DNA from: Burkholderiales bacterium
GTDB lineage: Bacteria; Pseudomonadota; Gammaproteobacteria; Burkholderiales; WYBJ01
Assembly (NCBI GenBank): GCA_022841915.1
Contig: JALHQN010000014.1
Span: 80,329-144,328 of the forward strand
Length of the DNA: 64,000 bases
Reading direction: 5' to 3'
Below the pieces are notes generated by a model that did no database searches, was not told where the DNA came from, and saw only the letters and a list, made by a program, of their open reading frames with translations. This document shows, piece by piece, positions 24,796-33,232 of this stretch. Made by a program: the position numbers and the translations under genes. The stretch's first letter is position 1, and the number at the start of each line of letters is the position of its first letter.

Positions 24796-26448
24796 CTATT
24801 GTCCTTTAGGCACGTCCTCCCTCACCCGATACCTGCGCCAGCGCCGCTCGCCCGAATAGATCACGTGCCCATCCTTGACCAACTGGTCCAGCGCACGCTT
24901 CACCGTTTTTGCCGATATCTCCCCGCCGATCCGGCGATTCAGTTCGGACGACGACGATTCGGGGTAACGCTCCAAGTCTTCTAGGATCAGCGCCTGCAGC
25001 CTGTGCGGCGGAATCCGGACTAGTGTCGTCTTTCGATCGAGCTGGGCGAGCCGCAACGAATCCGGTGCAACGAAGTAGCGCTTTCCTGACGTCCTGCCGC
25101 TGGCTTGGATCAACCCAAGGGCGAGCAGTCGACCGATCCATGGTGTCAGGGCCTCCGCCCCGGTGGATTCCAGTGCATCGGCAAGCTCACGGGCGGTCAT
25201 GCCTTCCGTCTGCCCCAGGATGCCCAGAGCAATCCGCTCTCTCTGTGTAAGCTGGTAGCGCGCATCGGCTTCGGCAATCAGTCGCATGACTTCGGGCTTG
25301 GCGATGCGCCTCTCGATCGTCACCCGCACACAGTCCGGCCCCTCTTCCGGCACCGGAGCAGGCCGCCCCTGCGAGAGTAGCCGGTCGTACATCAGATCGA
25401 ACCCGCTTCCCTCTCGTTCCATCAGACCAAGATCGTGAAAGACCCGCGCCAACCCTTCGTTACGGCGACGACTTGCATGCAGGATGTTCTGAGGGGTAAC
25501 GCCCAAAGGCAGTCGCCCGGGATTCACAACCTCCATCCGGTCCGGATAAAGGTTGAGATAGATATCGCCATGCTGCGTGTACGGCCGATGTACCAGAGCA
25601 TTGACGAGCAGTTCTCGCACCACCTTCTCGTCATAGGCTGGGACGCTGCGACGATACATGCCCTCAGCGATCTCGTAGCTCTCCCGAAAGTCCGGTACTT
25701 CGCGCCAGACGGCATCCACCAATTCGACCGGCGACAAGGTGTGGTCGTCCCAGACCCACTTGTTGATCTTCTGCCCACGCTCGTCGAATTTGATTGCCTG
25801 AATGATTGGCGCCGTACCAAGCGCTGCACGATCCTGCCTGCGGCCAAAAAGCAGGACGCCAAGCCGCAACAACGCGCCGCCCTGAGCCACCCCATAGTGC
25901 GCCATCAGCTCATCGGCATTCTTCTCCTTGACTGAGTCCTTCACGCGGTCCGACGCACGAATCGCCACCAGCCAAGCGCCCACCTTGCCTGCATCCGCGT
26001 TCCCTTGAGGCACGCCTGCATCCATCGCCTCCCATGCCCGCCCAGGACGCTCGCTCGCCAGCCGGAGAACGTCGTCGCCGCGCACAGGCACGCAAGTGTC
26101 TGCTATCCGCATGAAGTAGCGCCCGTCCGAAGTCGAGGCTACATTGGGGGAGCGCTCTACGACGACCTCGACGAACTCGCCACCATTAACCGCCCGCTGC
26201 AAGCTCGGAAGCGCGTGTACGTTAACGGTCAGTTCGGCGATACGCTTGCGAATACGCTCGGGCAGATCACCCGGAACGTGTTGCTCGGTTGGTGGTAGCA
26301 ACTCGCCATCCTCAATGCCGATCAATAGCCGTCCGCCGGCCCCGTTCGCAAAGCCGACACAAGCACGAGCGACGTCGTCCCAGTCGGGCGACTTCCCGGT
26401 GACGATACGAAGCGACTTGCGTTCGGTCGACTGATCTTCAAGGCTCAC
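24796..26448 (-). CDS. ATP-binding AlbA_2/Schlafen-domain transcriptional regulator-like protein
   Basis: 550 residues from a GTG at 26448. N-terminal AlbA_2 domain (FANGAGGRLLIGIEDG, YFMRIADTCVPV), then a GHKL-type ATP-binding-like domain of the kind in RecG-C-like proteins (VVRELLVNALVHRPYTQHGD, VVNPGRLPLGVT, NEGLARVFHDLGLMEREGSG), then a winged-helix C-terminus (LTQRERIALGILGQTEGMTARELADAL). Such proteins often occur inside type I restriction-modification operons between hsdM and hsdS. Here a start of hsdM overlaps its first codons, which fits that origin. Its exact role in those operons is not established. Confidence 0.8.
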   Translation of the reverse strand: MSLEDQSTERKSLRIVTGKSPDWDDVARACVGFANGAGGRLLIGIEDGELLPPTEQHVPGDLPERIRKRIAELTVNVHALPSLQRAVNGGEFVEVVVERSPNVASTSDGRYFMRIADTCVPVRGDDVLRLASERPGRAWEAMDAGVPQGNADAGKVGAWLVAIRASDRVKDSVKEKNADELMAHYGVAQGGALLRLGVLLFGRRQDRAALGTAPIIQAIKFDERGQKINKWVWDDHTLSPVELVDAVWREVPDFRESYEIAEGMYRRSVPAYDEKVVRELLVNALVHRPYTQHGDIYLNLYPDRMEVVNPGRLPLGVTPQNILHASRRRNEGLARVFHDLGLMEREGSGFDLMYDRLLSQGRPAPVPEEGPDCVRVTIERRIAKPEVMRLIAEADARYQLTQRERIALGILGQTEGMTARELADALESTGAEALTPWIGRLLALGLIQASGRTSGKRYFVAPDSLRLAQLDRKTTLVRIPPHRLQALILEDLERYPESSSSELNRRIGGEISAKTVKRALDQLVKDGHVIYSGERRWRRYRVREDVPKGQ

Positions 26449-26533
26449 GAGCTGGTATCCATCGTCGTTTGTACGTAGTCTCCCCGAGGTCCGCCTCCAG
26501 CGTCTCGATGTCTTTGTATGCGTCCGTGGTCAT
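26438..26533 (-). pseudogene. hsdM: hsdM remnant (type I restriction methylase N-terminus)
   Basis: ATG at 26533 starts MTTDAYKDIETLEADLG, the characteristic N-terminus of many HsdM proteins, which normally continue with W-x-A-A-D-x-L-R. Here it switches to unrelated ETTYKRRW and stops after 31 codons, overlapping the start of the next gene by 11 bases. A deletion has removed essentially the whole methylase. hsdS and hsdR are also absent. Confidence 0.65.
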
Positions 26534-27924
26534 TGTGCTGCGCTGATTGTTGTTAGGATTGCGGCAGGAGTCGGAACGACAGCGGATCGACCGCAGCTGG
26601 GCCAGTTCTCCCTTCAACGGGGATCGTACCTCCCCACCTCTCAGCCGGCAAACCATTCGATCGTCTACGGCGTAGATGGCCGACGACGTTCGCACTGCTA
26701 ACACCAGCATGCCACCGCAGCGGCGATCGGGACGCGGTCGGACTGCGCCAACGACGACTCGATATGACGCAGCCTGCGCCAACCACGCATCGTTACTGGC
26801 CAGCGGAGCTGCCAGTGACGATGCGCTGGAACCCGCACCAGTCAATCATCTTCAGGGAGTTGGCGCAGTGACCATCGCCGGAATCACCAGTGACGAATCG
26901 CTGGCGCAAGGACCGGGAACAGTGCGGCGGCGTTCTTCGCTGTACTCGCCCGCGACACGCTGAATGGCGCATGGCGCAACGAAAGCCGCACACAACGCCT
27001 CGTATAAATCTCACTGACATCGAGAAGTGTGAAGTCTGTCAGATTGCGGCTTTCCCACTTACTGACGAACTTCACAGACGAGATCGTCCAACGAGGTCTA
27101 TTCTATTCCAATCGCATCGTTTGGTTTGAAATCACGGAACTCGGATCACAGCACACAGTCACATCGGCAAATGTATTTTGCATGCCAGTGAGTTCTCAGC
27201 ATTGAACTTCGCCTTCAACTCACCTACGGAACTATCGGTGGCTCCGCAAGCCCGCTTGATGCACGTAACGCATCGCCCTTAGCTCGAAAGAGCGCCCAAC
27301 CGACGAGCTTCTGAGAAGTCGGCGCCGAAACGGCGGAAGCACCGCAGCACTAGGCTGTCCATCGAAGTTATGAGGACGGCACAGGACGTCGGGACCGCTC
27401 CCACGCTCTTGACTGCACCACGCGAGGCGCACGCGGCGCCACCTCCACCAGCGGCAGCAACACACCTCGATGCCGAGTTGAGCATGGCTTCAACGCTCAC
27501 CTCGGCATGCGAGCACGTCACTCGACGAGCGTCTGCATTCAGGCGCCGCCGCTGACTTGCTCAACGAGGTATGGCAACACCCGAGCCGCTCGGGCGTACT
27601 GCTTCAACGTACGCCTTTCTGGTACCGCGTCGGTGCAATGCCGATCGCCGAATGATCCCCGTTACGGATCGGATGTATCCGCATCTTCGGATGCCCGATT
27701 GGCCCTCGGCAATGGGCTGTCGGACGAGTCTCTCGTCCGACGCCGACCAAGCGGCGTGCAGCGCCGGCAAGCACTACCCACTGCACGAAACGGAAGTGGT
27801 GTCTTCCGTGCCCCTTCGAGTTCTCGCTCTGCTGCCGCAGGCGAGACGGGCAGAAACACTGACCAAGGGTTTCGACACCGAAGAAGCACAACGACATGTG
27901 AGTTCACTTTCAGGAGGAGTAGCA
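26534..27924. other. 1.39-kb region without a recognised gene
   Basis: Between the hsdM remnant and the first recombinase. Frames up to about 120 codons exist, but none has a plausible start and recognisable product. The left part is probably the old hsdM promoter; the rest is likely eroded island DNA. A long open frame runs into the recombinase from 27571 but the added residues look non-coding. Confidence 0.4.
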
Positions 27925-28791
27925 GTGCGAGATTTCAACTACGAGTTAAAGAACCTCTGCCGCCGCAATCGAGACGGCAGTTTCGCAACCCGTGCGGATC
28001 GAGAGCGCATCCTCGATCACATCGCGAATCAACTGCACGACATGGGCTTTCGCCACATGCAGGCATCCAGCCTTAAACCGAAGCACATCGAGGCATTGGT
28101 TCAACGATGGCACGCGGAGGCGATCGCGCCGGGGACCTTCAAGAACCGCATGGCGACGCTGCGCTGGCTGGTCGAAAAAATCGCCAAGCAGAACATCATG
28201 GCGCGGACGAACGCCTACTATCAGATTCCGAGCCGCGTCTTCGTGAGCAACGTGTCCAAGGCCAAGGTGCTCGATCTCGAGTTGCTGGAGCGAGTCACCG
28301 ATCCCTACACCGCTGCCTCGCTGAGACTTCAATCGGCGTTCGGCTTGCGGCGTGCTGAGTCCATCAAGATCCAGCCCGGCTGGGCAGACCGCGGAGAGAC
28401 GCTGGCGCTCAAGGACACCTGGACCAAAGGAGGCCGTGCCCGCGAGGTCCCGATCCGCACTGCGGAGCAGCGCGCAGCCCTCGATCACGCGAAGGCACTC
28501 GCCGGCTCGGGCAGCCTGATTCCGAACGCGCTCAACTACGTCAACCAACTGCAGCGCTTCAAGGCGCAATGTCAGCTGGCCGGCATTGACCACGTTCACG
28601 GGATTCGCCACCACTACGCGCAGTCTCGCTTCCAGGAGCTGACGGGCTGGGCGTGTCCGGCGCAGGGAGGCCCGCCAGGCAAGGCGCTCCTGCCCGAGCA
28701 GCGAGCGACTGATCTGGAAGCGAGACTCACGATTTCCGCCGAGCTTGGACACGATCGTGCCCAGGTCACGGCGATCTACCTCGGGCGGTAG
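27925..28791 (+). CDS. Tyrosine recombinase (phage integrase family, island type)
   Basis: 288 residues from the GTG at 27925, chosen for the GGAGGA 7 bases upstream. An N-terminal helical core-binding domain (LCRRNRDGSFATRADRERIL, FKNRMATLRWLVEKI) precedes the catalytic domain: Arg in SAFGLRRAESIKI, Lys in TWTKGGRAREVP, HGIRHHYAQSRF (His-x-x-Arg) and a terminal ISAELGHDRAQVTAIYLGR with the Tyr nucleophile. All five catalytic positions are present. It is followed 2 bases later by the HTH gene, forming a three-gene run ending at the tRNA. Confidence 0.8.
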   Translation: MRDFNYELKNLCRRNRDGSFATRADRERILDHIANQLHDMGFRHMQASSLKPKHIEALVQRWHAEAIAPGTFKNRMATLRWLVEKIAKQNIMARTNAYYQIPSRVFVSNVSKAKVLDLELLERVTDPYTAASLRLQSAFGLRRAESIKIQPGWADRGETLALKDTWTKGGRAREVPIRTAEQRAALDHAKALAGSGSLIPNALNYVNQLQRFKAQCQLAGIDHVHGIRHHYAQSRFQELTGWACPAQGGPPGKALLPEQRATDLEARLTISAELGHDRAQVTAIYLGR

Positions 28792-28793
28792 CC

Positions 28794-29174
28794 ATGACCT
28801 CACCGGATGCTGCCTCCGAGACCCCGGAGGAAGACCGCCCCGAACCGCGGCCTGCGCTGCCGCTGCCCATGCGCCGCTGCCTGACTAAGGAGCAGGCCGC
28901 GGACTATCTCGCCATCGGGGTCACGCTGCTGCTGCATATCGGCCCGCGCCCCATCAAGTTCGGCCGCCGCTCGGTCTGGGATCTGGTTGACCTCGACGCC
29001 TGGCTTGACCAATATAAGGGCCGAGGGCGGGCCGGAAAGGAGGTTGTGCAATGGCCCGTGCAAGAGGAATCTACCGCCGGAGTGACTCCGCTTACTGGTG
29101 GATCGATCTCATCCTACCGAATGGCGTCCGAATACGCCGAAGCGCTCAAACCGCGAACAAAGACGAAGCCCTAG
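28794..29174 (+). CDS. Excisionase/AlpA-like small HTH protein
   Basis: 126 residues. The middle contains CLTKEQAADYLAIGV and RRSVWDLVDLDAWLDQYKGRG, the winged-helix pattern of MerR-like excisionases that recognise att arms. A proline-rich N-terminal tail precedes it. Its last 124 bases overlap the next integrase gene in another frame. A role in directing excision or controlling the neighbouring recombinases is inferred. Confidence 0.65.
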   Translation: MTSPDAASETPEEDRPEPRPALPLPMRRCLTKEQAADYLAIGVTLLLHIGPRPIKFGRRSVWDLVDLDAWLDQYKGRGRAGKEVVQWPVQEESTAGVTPLTGGSISSYRMASEYAEALKPRTKTKP

Positions 29175-30196
29175 CCCTGGCCGCCCGGCTGCGTGCCGAA
29201 GCGTTCAAGGAGAAGCACCTCGGGGTTAAGCGTCGGCGGACGTGGCAGGAAGCCGTCGTTCGGTACCTTGCTTTGAAGTCGCAGCTGCGAAGCATCGAGG
29301 ACGCGCGGCGCATCTGCCGCAAGCTCGATGCCGAACTCGGCAAGCTGACGCTCGATCGGATCAACGGCGATGTCATCTGCCGGGTGATCGAGACTAAGCT
29401 CGCCGAAGGCCGGAAGCCTGCCACGGTGAACCGGTATCTCGCGCTGATCCGCTGCCTGCTCCGCACTGCGCGGGACGAATGGCAGTGGATCGACAAGATG
29501 CCGAAGATCCGCATGCTTCACGGCGAAGTCGAGCGGGACCGATGGTTGACGCAGGATGAGGCAAAGCGGCTCGTCGCCGCCTGTCCGGCTCATCTCGCGG
29601 CGATCGTACGGTTTGCCTTGGCGACCGGCTGCAGAGCAAGAGAGATCGTAGGCTTGGAATGGAACCGGGTCGACCTGACGCGCAGGACGGCTTGGCTGGA
29701 CCAAACCAAGAATGGCACGCCGAGAGGCGTTCCGCTGAACCGCGACGCAGTCGACGTACTGGAGTCGCAGGTAGCAAAGCATCCGCAGTACTGCTTCACG
29801 TACTACGGACGGCCGATACGTTACGAGTTGACCAACTCCGCTTGGAAGACCGCGTGCGAAACGGCCAAGCTCACGAACCTGCGGTTCCACGACTTGCGGC
29901 ATACCTGGGCATCCTGGCATCGGCAGGCCGGTACGAGCTGCGACGAGCTGAAGGACCTGGGCGGCTGGAAGTCCCGCGTGATGGTGGACCGCTATGCGAA
30001 GTTCGGAACCGAGCACCTTGCTGCCGCGGCAGCAAGGATCGAAGCAAGACCCCTCGACTCCGGACCCAGCGGCAACGCCACCGAAGCCAAGCCGGCTGCA
30101 TCGCAAGAAGAGAAGGCAGTACTAAAGGTCGAGGGCAACGTGATTTTCATGTCACGTTTTCCCCACGGTGCCAAAACAAAAGGGGCCAGCACCTAG
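29051..30196 (+). CDS. Tyrosine-type integrase of the tRNA-Lys island
   Basis: 381 residues; ATG at 29051 has AAAGGAGG 7 bases upstream. N-terminal arm/core-binding region, then the catalytic domain: Arg in ATGCRAREIVGL, Lys in QTKNGTPRGVP, HDLRHTWASWH and LGGWKSRVMVDRYAKF with the Tyr nucleophile. It ends 17 bases before the 3' end of tRNA-Lys, the typical position of an integrase that uses that tRNA 3' end as attB. The C-terminal ~60 residues (after AAARIEARP) are low in similarity to the family and probably flexible. Confidence 0.88.
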   Translation: MARARGIYRRSDSAYWWIDLILPNGVRIRRSAQTANKDEALALAARLRAEAFKEKHLGVKRRRTWQEAVVRYLALKSQLRSIEDARRICRKLDAELGKLTLDRINGDVICRVIETKLAEGRKPATVNRYLALIRCLLRTARDEWQWIDKMPKIRMLHGEVERDRWLTQDEAKRLVAACPAHLAAIVRFALATGCRAREIVGLEWNRVDLTRRTAWLDQTKNGTPRGVPLNRDAVDVLESQVAKHPQYCFTYYGRPIRYELTNSAWKTACETAKLTNLRFHDLRHTWASWHRQAGTSCDELKDLGGWKSRVMVDRYAKFGTEHLAAAAARIEARPLDSGPSGNATEAKPAASQEEKAVLKVEGNVIFMSRFPHGAKTKGAST

Positions 30197-30213
30197 CTAA
30201 CCCCTTGATTCTT

Positions 30214-30289
30214 TGGTAGGCCGTGCTGGGCTCGAACCAGCGACCAACGGATTAAAAGTCCGCTGCTCTACCAACTGAGCTAACGACCC
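30214..30289 (-). tRNA. tRNA-Lys (anticodon UUU)
   Basis: 76 bases with CCA encoded. Anticodon loop CTTTTAA gives UUU. T stem GCTGG/CCAGC with loop TTCGAGC. The acceptor stem GGGTCGT/ACGGCCT pairs fully but with two G-U pairs (1-72 and 4-69), whereas the usual bacterial partner strand would be ACGACCC. The 3' end faces the integrase, so the 3' part may have been supplied by the integrated element. Confidence 0.95.
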
Positions 30290-30355
30290 AAAGAGGCCGG
30301 GATTATAGGCAGCGAGCCGCGATCCGACAACCCTAATGCGCGACGACGACGAAAA

Positions 30356-31483
30356 TCATCCCTCTTCGCGCAGCATGCGCCAGTATTCGTACTTCATCGT
30401 CGCGACCGACCCGGCAACGATCGCAGCGAAGGTGAGGAAGGATCCGAGTGCCAGCGTGGACACGCCGCTGATCGCTTGACCGATGGTGCACCCCATCGCC
30501 AGCACACCTCCGATCCCCATCAGCACCGCGCCCGCCGCATGTCTGGCAAAATCAACTGCGCTGACAAACCACTCGATCCGGAAACTGCGGCTGACGATCG
30601 CATACATGAAGGAACCGGCAAGCACGCCCGTGAGCGCCATGATGCCGAAGTTGACCAGATCGAGGTTGCTCGGCGCCATGAGGTAGCGCAGCCCATCGGC
30701 CATCGGACTGATGAACGTGAATGACTGCACCTCGACACGCGAGGGCGGCAGGGCCGACATATCGGCCCATTCTTTCCAGGACACGCCGATGCTGCCTGCG
30801 GTCAGATACCACCCCGCTGCGACGGCTGCGCCGACCACAGCGCCGCCGAGGAGGTTGTCGAAGCTGCCGCGAAAGTCCTTCGACGCGAATGCGAACGCGG
30901 TCATCGCCGCGACGAGCGTCCAGCCCAGCCACACGTTGTAGCGCGCGCCTTCCCCCCCGATCCAGCCCGCCAGCACGTCGCCCAGCGCCTGGCTCTGCAT
31001 GCCATGGCGCTGCAGGTCGACCACCGTCGGCGCGACCCAGGCCTGGAACGCAAGGGCGTAGAACTCCGTCCAGATCATGAGGTACGCGAATACCGCGGCG
31101 AGCAGGAGCACCACGACCGACTTCAGATTGCCGCTGCCAGCACGCAGCAGCGTCTTGTTTCCGCACCCTGAAGCGAGCGTCATGCCGACGCCGAACATCA
31201 GGCCGCCGAGGATGTACCGCAGCCAGGCGAAGTTGGGCGTCCGGTAAGGCGGGAAGGTCGTGTTGCCGATGCTTGCCAGGCCGCTCGCCTGCAGGGCGAG
31301 CACACCGGCGAGGGCAACGGCCATCGCGAATATCCATGCCCGCATGCGGCCGGTATTGCCGATGTTCATCCAATCGGATACCGCGCCCAGCGTGCAGAAA
31401 TGAGTCTTGTTGGCCACCGCGCCAAAGACGGCGGCGATCAGGAAAGCGACTAGTAGGACGAGATGGTGGGGACTGAATTCCAT
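30356..31483 (-). CDS. YeeE/YedE family (DUF395) sulfur-compound transporter
   Basis: 375 residues, about nine or ten hydrophobic helices. Three conserved cysteine motifs are present: THFCTLGA near 27-34, ASGCGNKT near 104-111 and MGCTIGQ near 330-336, which in YeeE/TsuA relay thiosulfate through the membrane. The ATG at 31483 is the natural start. It is the first backbone gene beside the tRNA and lies downstream of cpoB on the same strand. Confidence 0.85.
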   Translation of the reverse strand: MEFSPHHLVLLVAFLIAAVFGAVANKTHFCTLGAVSDWMNIGNTGRMRAWIFAMAVALAGVLALQASGLASIGNTTFPPYRTPNFAWLRYILGGLMFGVGMTLASGCGNKTLLRAGSGNLKSVVVLLLAAVFAYLMIWTEFYALAFQAWVAPTVVDLQRHGMQSQALGDVLAGWIGGEGARYNVWLGWTLVAAMTAFAFASKDFRGSFDNLLGGAVVGAAVAAGWYLTAGSIGVSWKEWADMSALPPSRVEVQSFTFISPMADGLRYLMAPSNLDLVNFGIMALTGVLAGSFMYAIVSRSFRIEWFVSAVDFARHAAGAVLMGIGGVLAMGCTIGQAISGVSTLALGSFLTFAAIVAGSVATMKYEYWRMLREEG

Positions 31484-31606
31484 GGCCGCCGGTATGGCTC
31501 GTGTGCTCGGTCACGAGCGCATACTAGCAAGACCGGGTTCGACGCGCTCGACGCAAAGTCGCTTTTCGGCGCGCGATGCTCGGCGCACCCCGGTTCGTTG
31601 GCGACG

Positions 31607-32527
31607 TCAGCGCAGATTGGCCAGCCTGCGCTTCGCTTTGTCTGCCGCTTCGCTTCCCGGATGCTTGGCGAGAATCTCGTCCAGGCTCTTGCGTGCTGCC
31701 GCGGTATCGCCCATTTCCAGCTGCGCGCTGGCGATGTTCAGCAGCGCGTCAGGCACCTTTGCGCTGTCGGGATAAGTCGCGAGCAGGAGCCGCTGGCTGG
31801 TGATCGCGGTTCGAAAATCCTTCATGTTGAAGAACGAATCGCCGATCCAGTACTGAGCGCCCGACGCGAGCGGGCTTTTCGGATACTGCTTGATGAAGCT
31901 CTGGAAGCTGAGGATCGCGCCTTGATAGTTGCCGATCCGCCGAAGGTTCTGAGCCGCCTCGTAGGCGCGCATCTCCGCACTGCTCGCCGCTCCTGTCGGC
32001 TGCGCCCCAACCGGACCAGGCTTGGCCCCTGTCGGGCTGCCCGGCGCTCCCGCCCCGGGCTCGGGCACAACCGCGCCTACGGGCGGCACCGGAGCACTTT
32101 CGAGCCGGCGCAAGCGCGTGTCGAGGTCGACGTAGAAATCCTGCTGACGCTTCTGTGCGGTTTCGATGCCATTGTTGAGCACCTCGATCTGCCCGCGCAT
32201 CCTGGCCAGATCCGCCCTCAGGTTTTCGATCTCCCGGAAAAGATCGAGCACCGCCTGGTTCTTGCCGATGGATTCCTCGATCTTGCCGATGCGCGACGAG
32301 ATCGTATCGAGTTGCTGACTTTGAGCGTTGATGCGCGCCGATGCGTCGTCGAGCCGTTGGCGCTCCACCACGATCTGGCGCCTCGCTTCGTTGTCGCCGA
32401 ACAAGGCGGCGTAGGCGGGCACCTGCACTGCCGCCATCGATGCGACAGCGCCCAGGGCAAGCACAGCGCGCAGCGACCGGCCACGAGGAAACCTGGGCCG
32501 GGCGTTTGGCGTTTCGATGGATTTCAT
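31607..32527 (-). CDS. cpoB: Cell division coordinator CpoB (tol-pal system protein YbgF)
   Basis: 306 residues. Signal peptide near 20-40 ending AYA, a coiled-coil trimerisation region (RQRLDDASARINAQSQQLD to about 135), a Pro/Gly-rich linker and C-terminal TPR repeats (YEAAQNLRRIGNYQGAILSF onwards). CpoB is a periplasmic protein that binds TolA and links PBP1B activity to Tol-driven outer-membrane constriction. It closes the tolQRAB-pal-cpoB operon. Confidence 0.92.
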   Translation of the reverse strand: MKSIETPNARPRFPRGRSLRAVLALGAVASMAAVQVPAYAALFGDNEARRQIVVERQRLDDASARINAQSQQLDTISSRIGKIEESIGKNQAVLDLFREIENLRADLARMRGQIEVLNNGIETAQKRQQDFYVDLDTRLRRLESAPVPPVGAVVPEPGAGAPGSPTGAKPGPVGAQPTGAASSAEMRAYEAAQNLRRIGNYQGAILSFQSFIKQYPKSPLASGAQYWIGDSFFNMKDFRTAITSQRLLLATYPDSAKVPDALLNIASAQLEMGDTAAARKSLDEILAKHPGSEAADKAKRRLANLR

Positions 32528-32581
32528 GCGGGCAGATCAGGATGTGCATCGGCCTGCATTAGCCGGCCGATGCGGGCGATG

Positions 32582-33139
32582 CTACTCGCCATCGTAGACG
32601 ATTTCAGCGCGCCGGTTCTTGGAGAAGGCGGCGTCGTCCGTCCCCATCACCGCAGGCTTTTCTTCCCCGAAGCTGACGGACTCGATCTGACTGTCGGTCG
32701 CCCCCAACAACATCATCATCTTTTTGACGCTGTCGGCACGGCGCTGTCCCAATGCCAGGTTGTACTCGCGACTGCCGCGCTCGTCGGTATTGCCCTGGAT
32801 GGTGACTTTGCGTCCGCGATTGTCGGTAAGGAACTTGGCGTGCGCGGAGATGACCGGTTTGAATTCTTCCTTCACCGCCGAGCTGTCGTAATCGAAATAG
32901 ATCGTTCTCTGCGACAGAATACTGCCCGGGTCTTTGAGCGGGTTCGCGCTGACGGGCTTACTTTCGACTTGCTTCACCACCGGCCCCGTCGGCTGCTTCG
33001 GCGGCGCGGGCTTCGTGGTCGGCGCCGTCACGACGTCCGGCTTGCGATCCTCGACCGGTGCGCCTTCATCCTTAACATCCGTGCTGGCACAGCCGGCCAG
33101 CACACTCGCAACCAAAACACTCAACAGGACTCTTCTCAT
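32582..33139 (-). CDS. pal: Peptidoglycan-associated lipoprotein Pal
   Basis: 185 residues from the ATG at 33139 (GAGGA 8 bases upstream); a GTG one codon earlier is less well placed. Lipobox VLAGC near residue 17, a Pro/Lys-rich linker, then an OmpA-like domain with IYFDYDSS and the diaminopimelate-binding NTDERGSREYNLALGQRRA pattern. It anchors the outer membrane to peptidoglycan and binds TolB. Confidence 0.95.
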   Translation of the reverse strand: MRRVLLSVLVASVLAGCASTDVKDEGAPVEDRKPDVVTAPTTKPAPPKQPTGPVVKQVESKPVSANPLKDPGSILSQRTIYFDYDSSAVKEEFKPVISAHAKFLTDNRGRKVTIQGNTDERGSREYNLALGQRRADSVKKMMMLLGATDSQIESVSFGEEKPAVMGTDDAAFSKNRRAEIVYDGE

Positions 33140-33232
33140 CACCCGTTCCTCTTATTGAAATATTCTTTGAATGGACCGGCGACTCGGGGCTTCGTTCCGC
33201 GCTCGATCGGATCCAACATTGCGGCTGTCCGG

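Noticed and set aside
26676-26963. Insertion-sequence remnant in the 1.4-kb gap
   Set aside because: No terminal inverted repeats or transposase motifs could be seen.
27571-27924. N-terminal extension of the first recombinase
   Set aside because: The added 118 residues look non-coding, and a GTG with GGAGGA at 27925 gives the usual family N-terminus.
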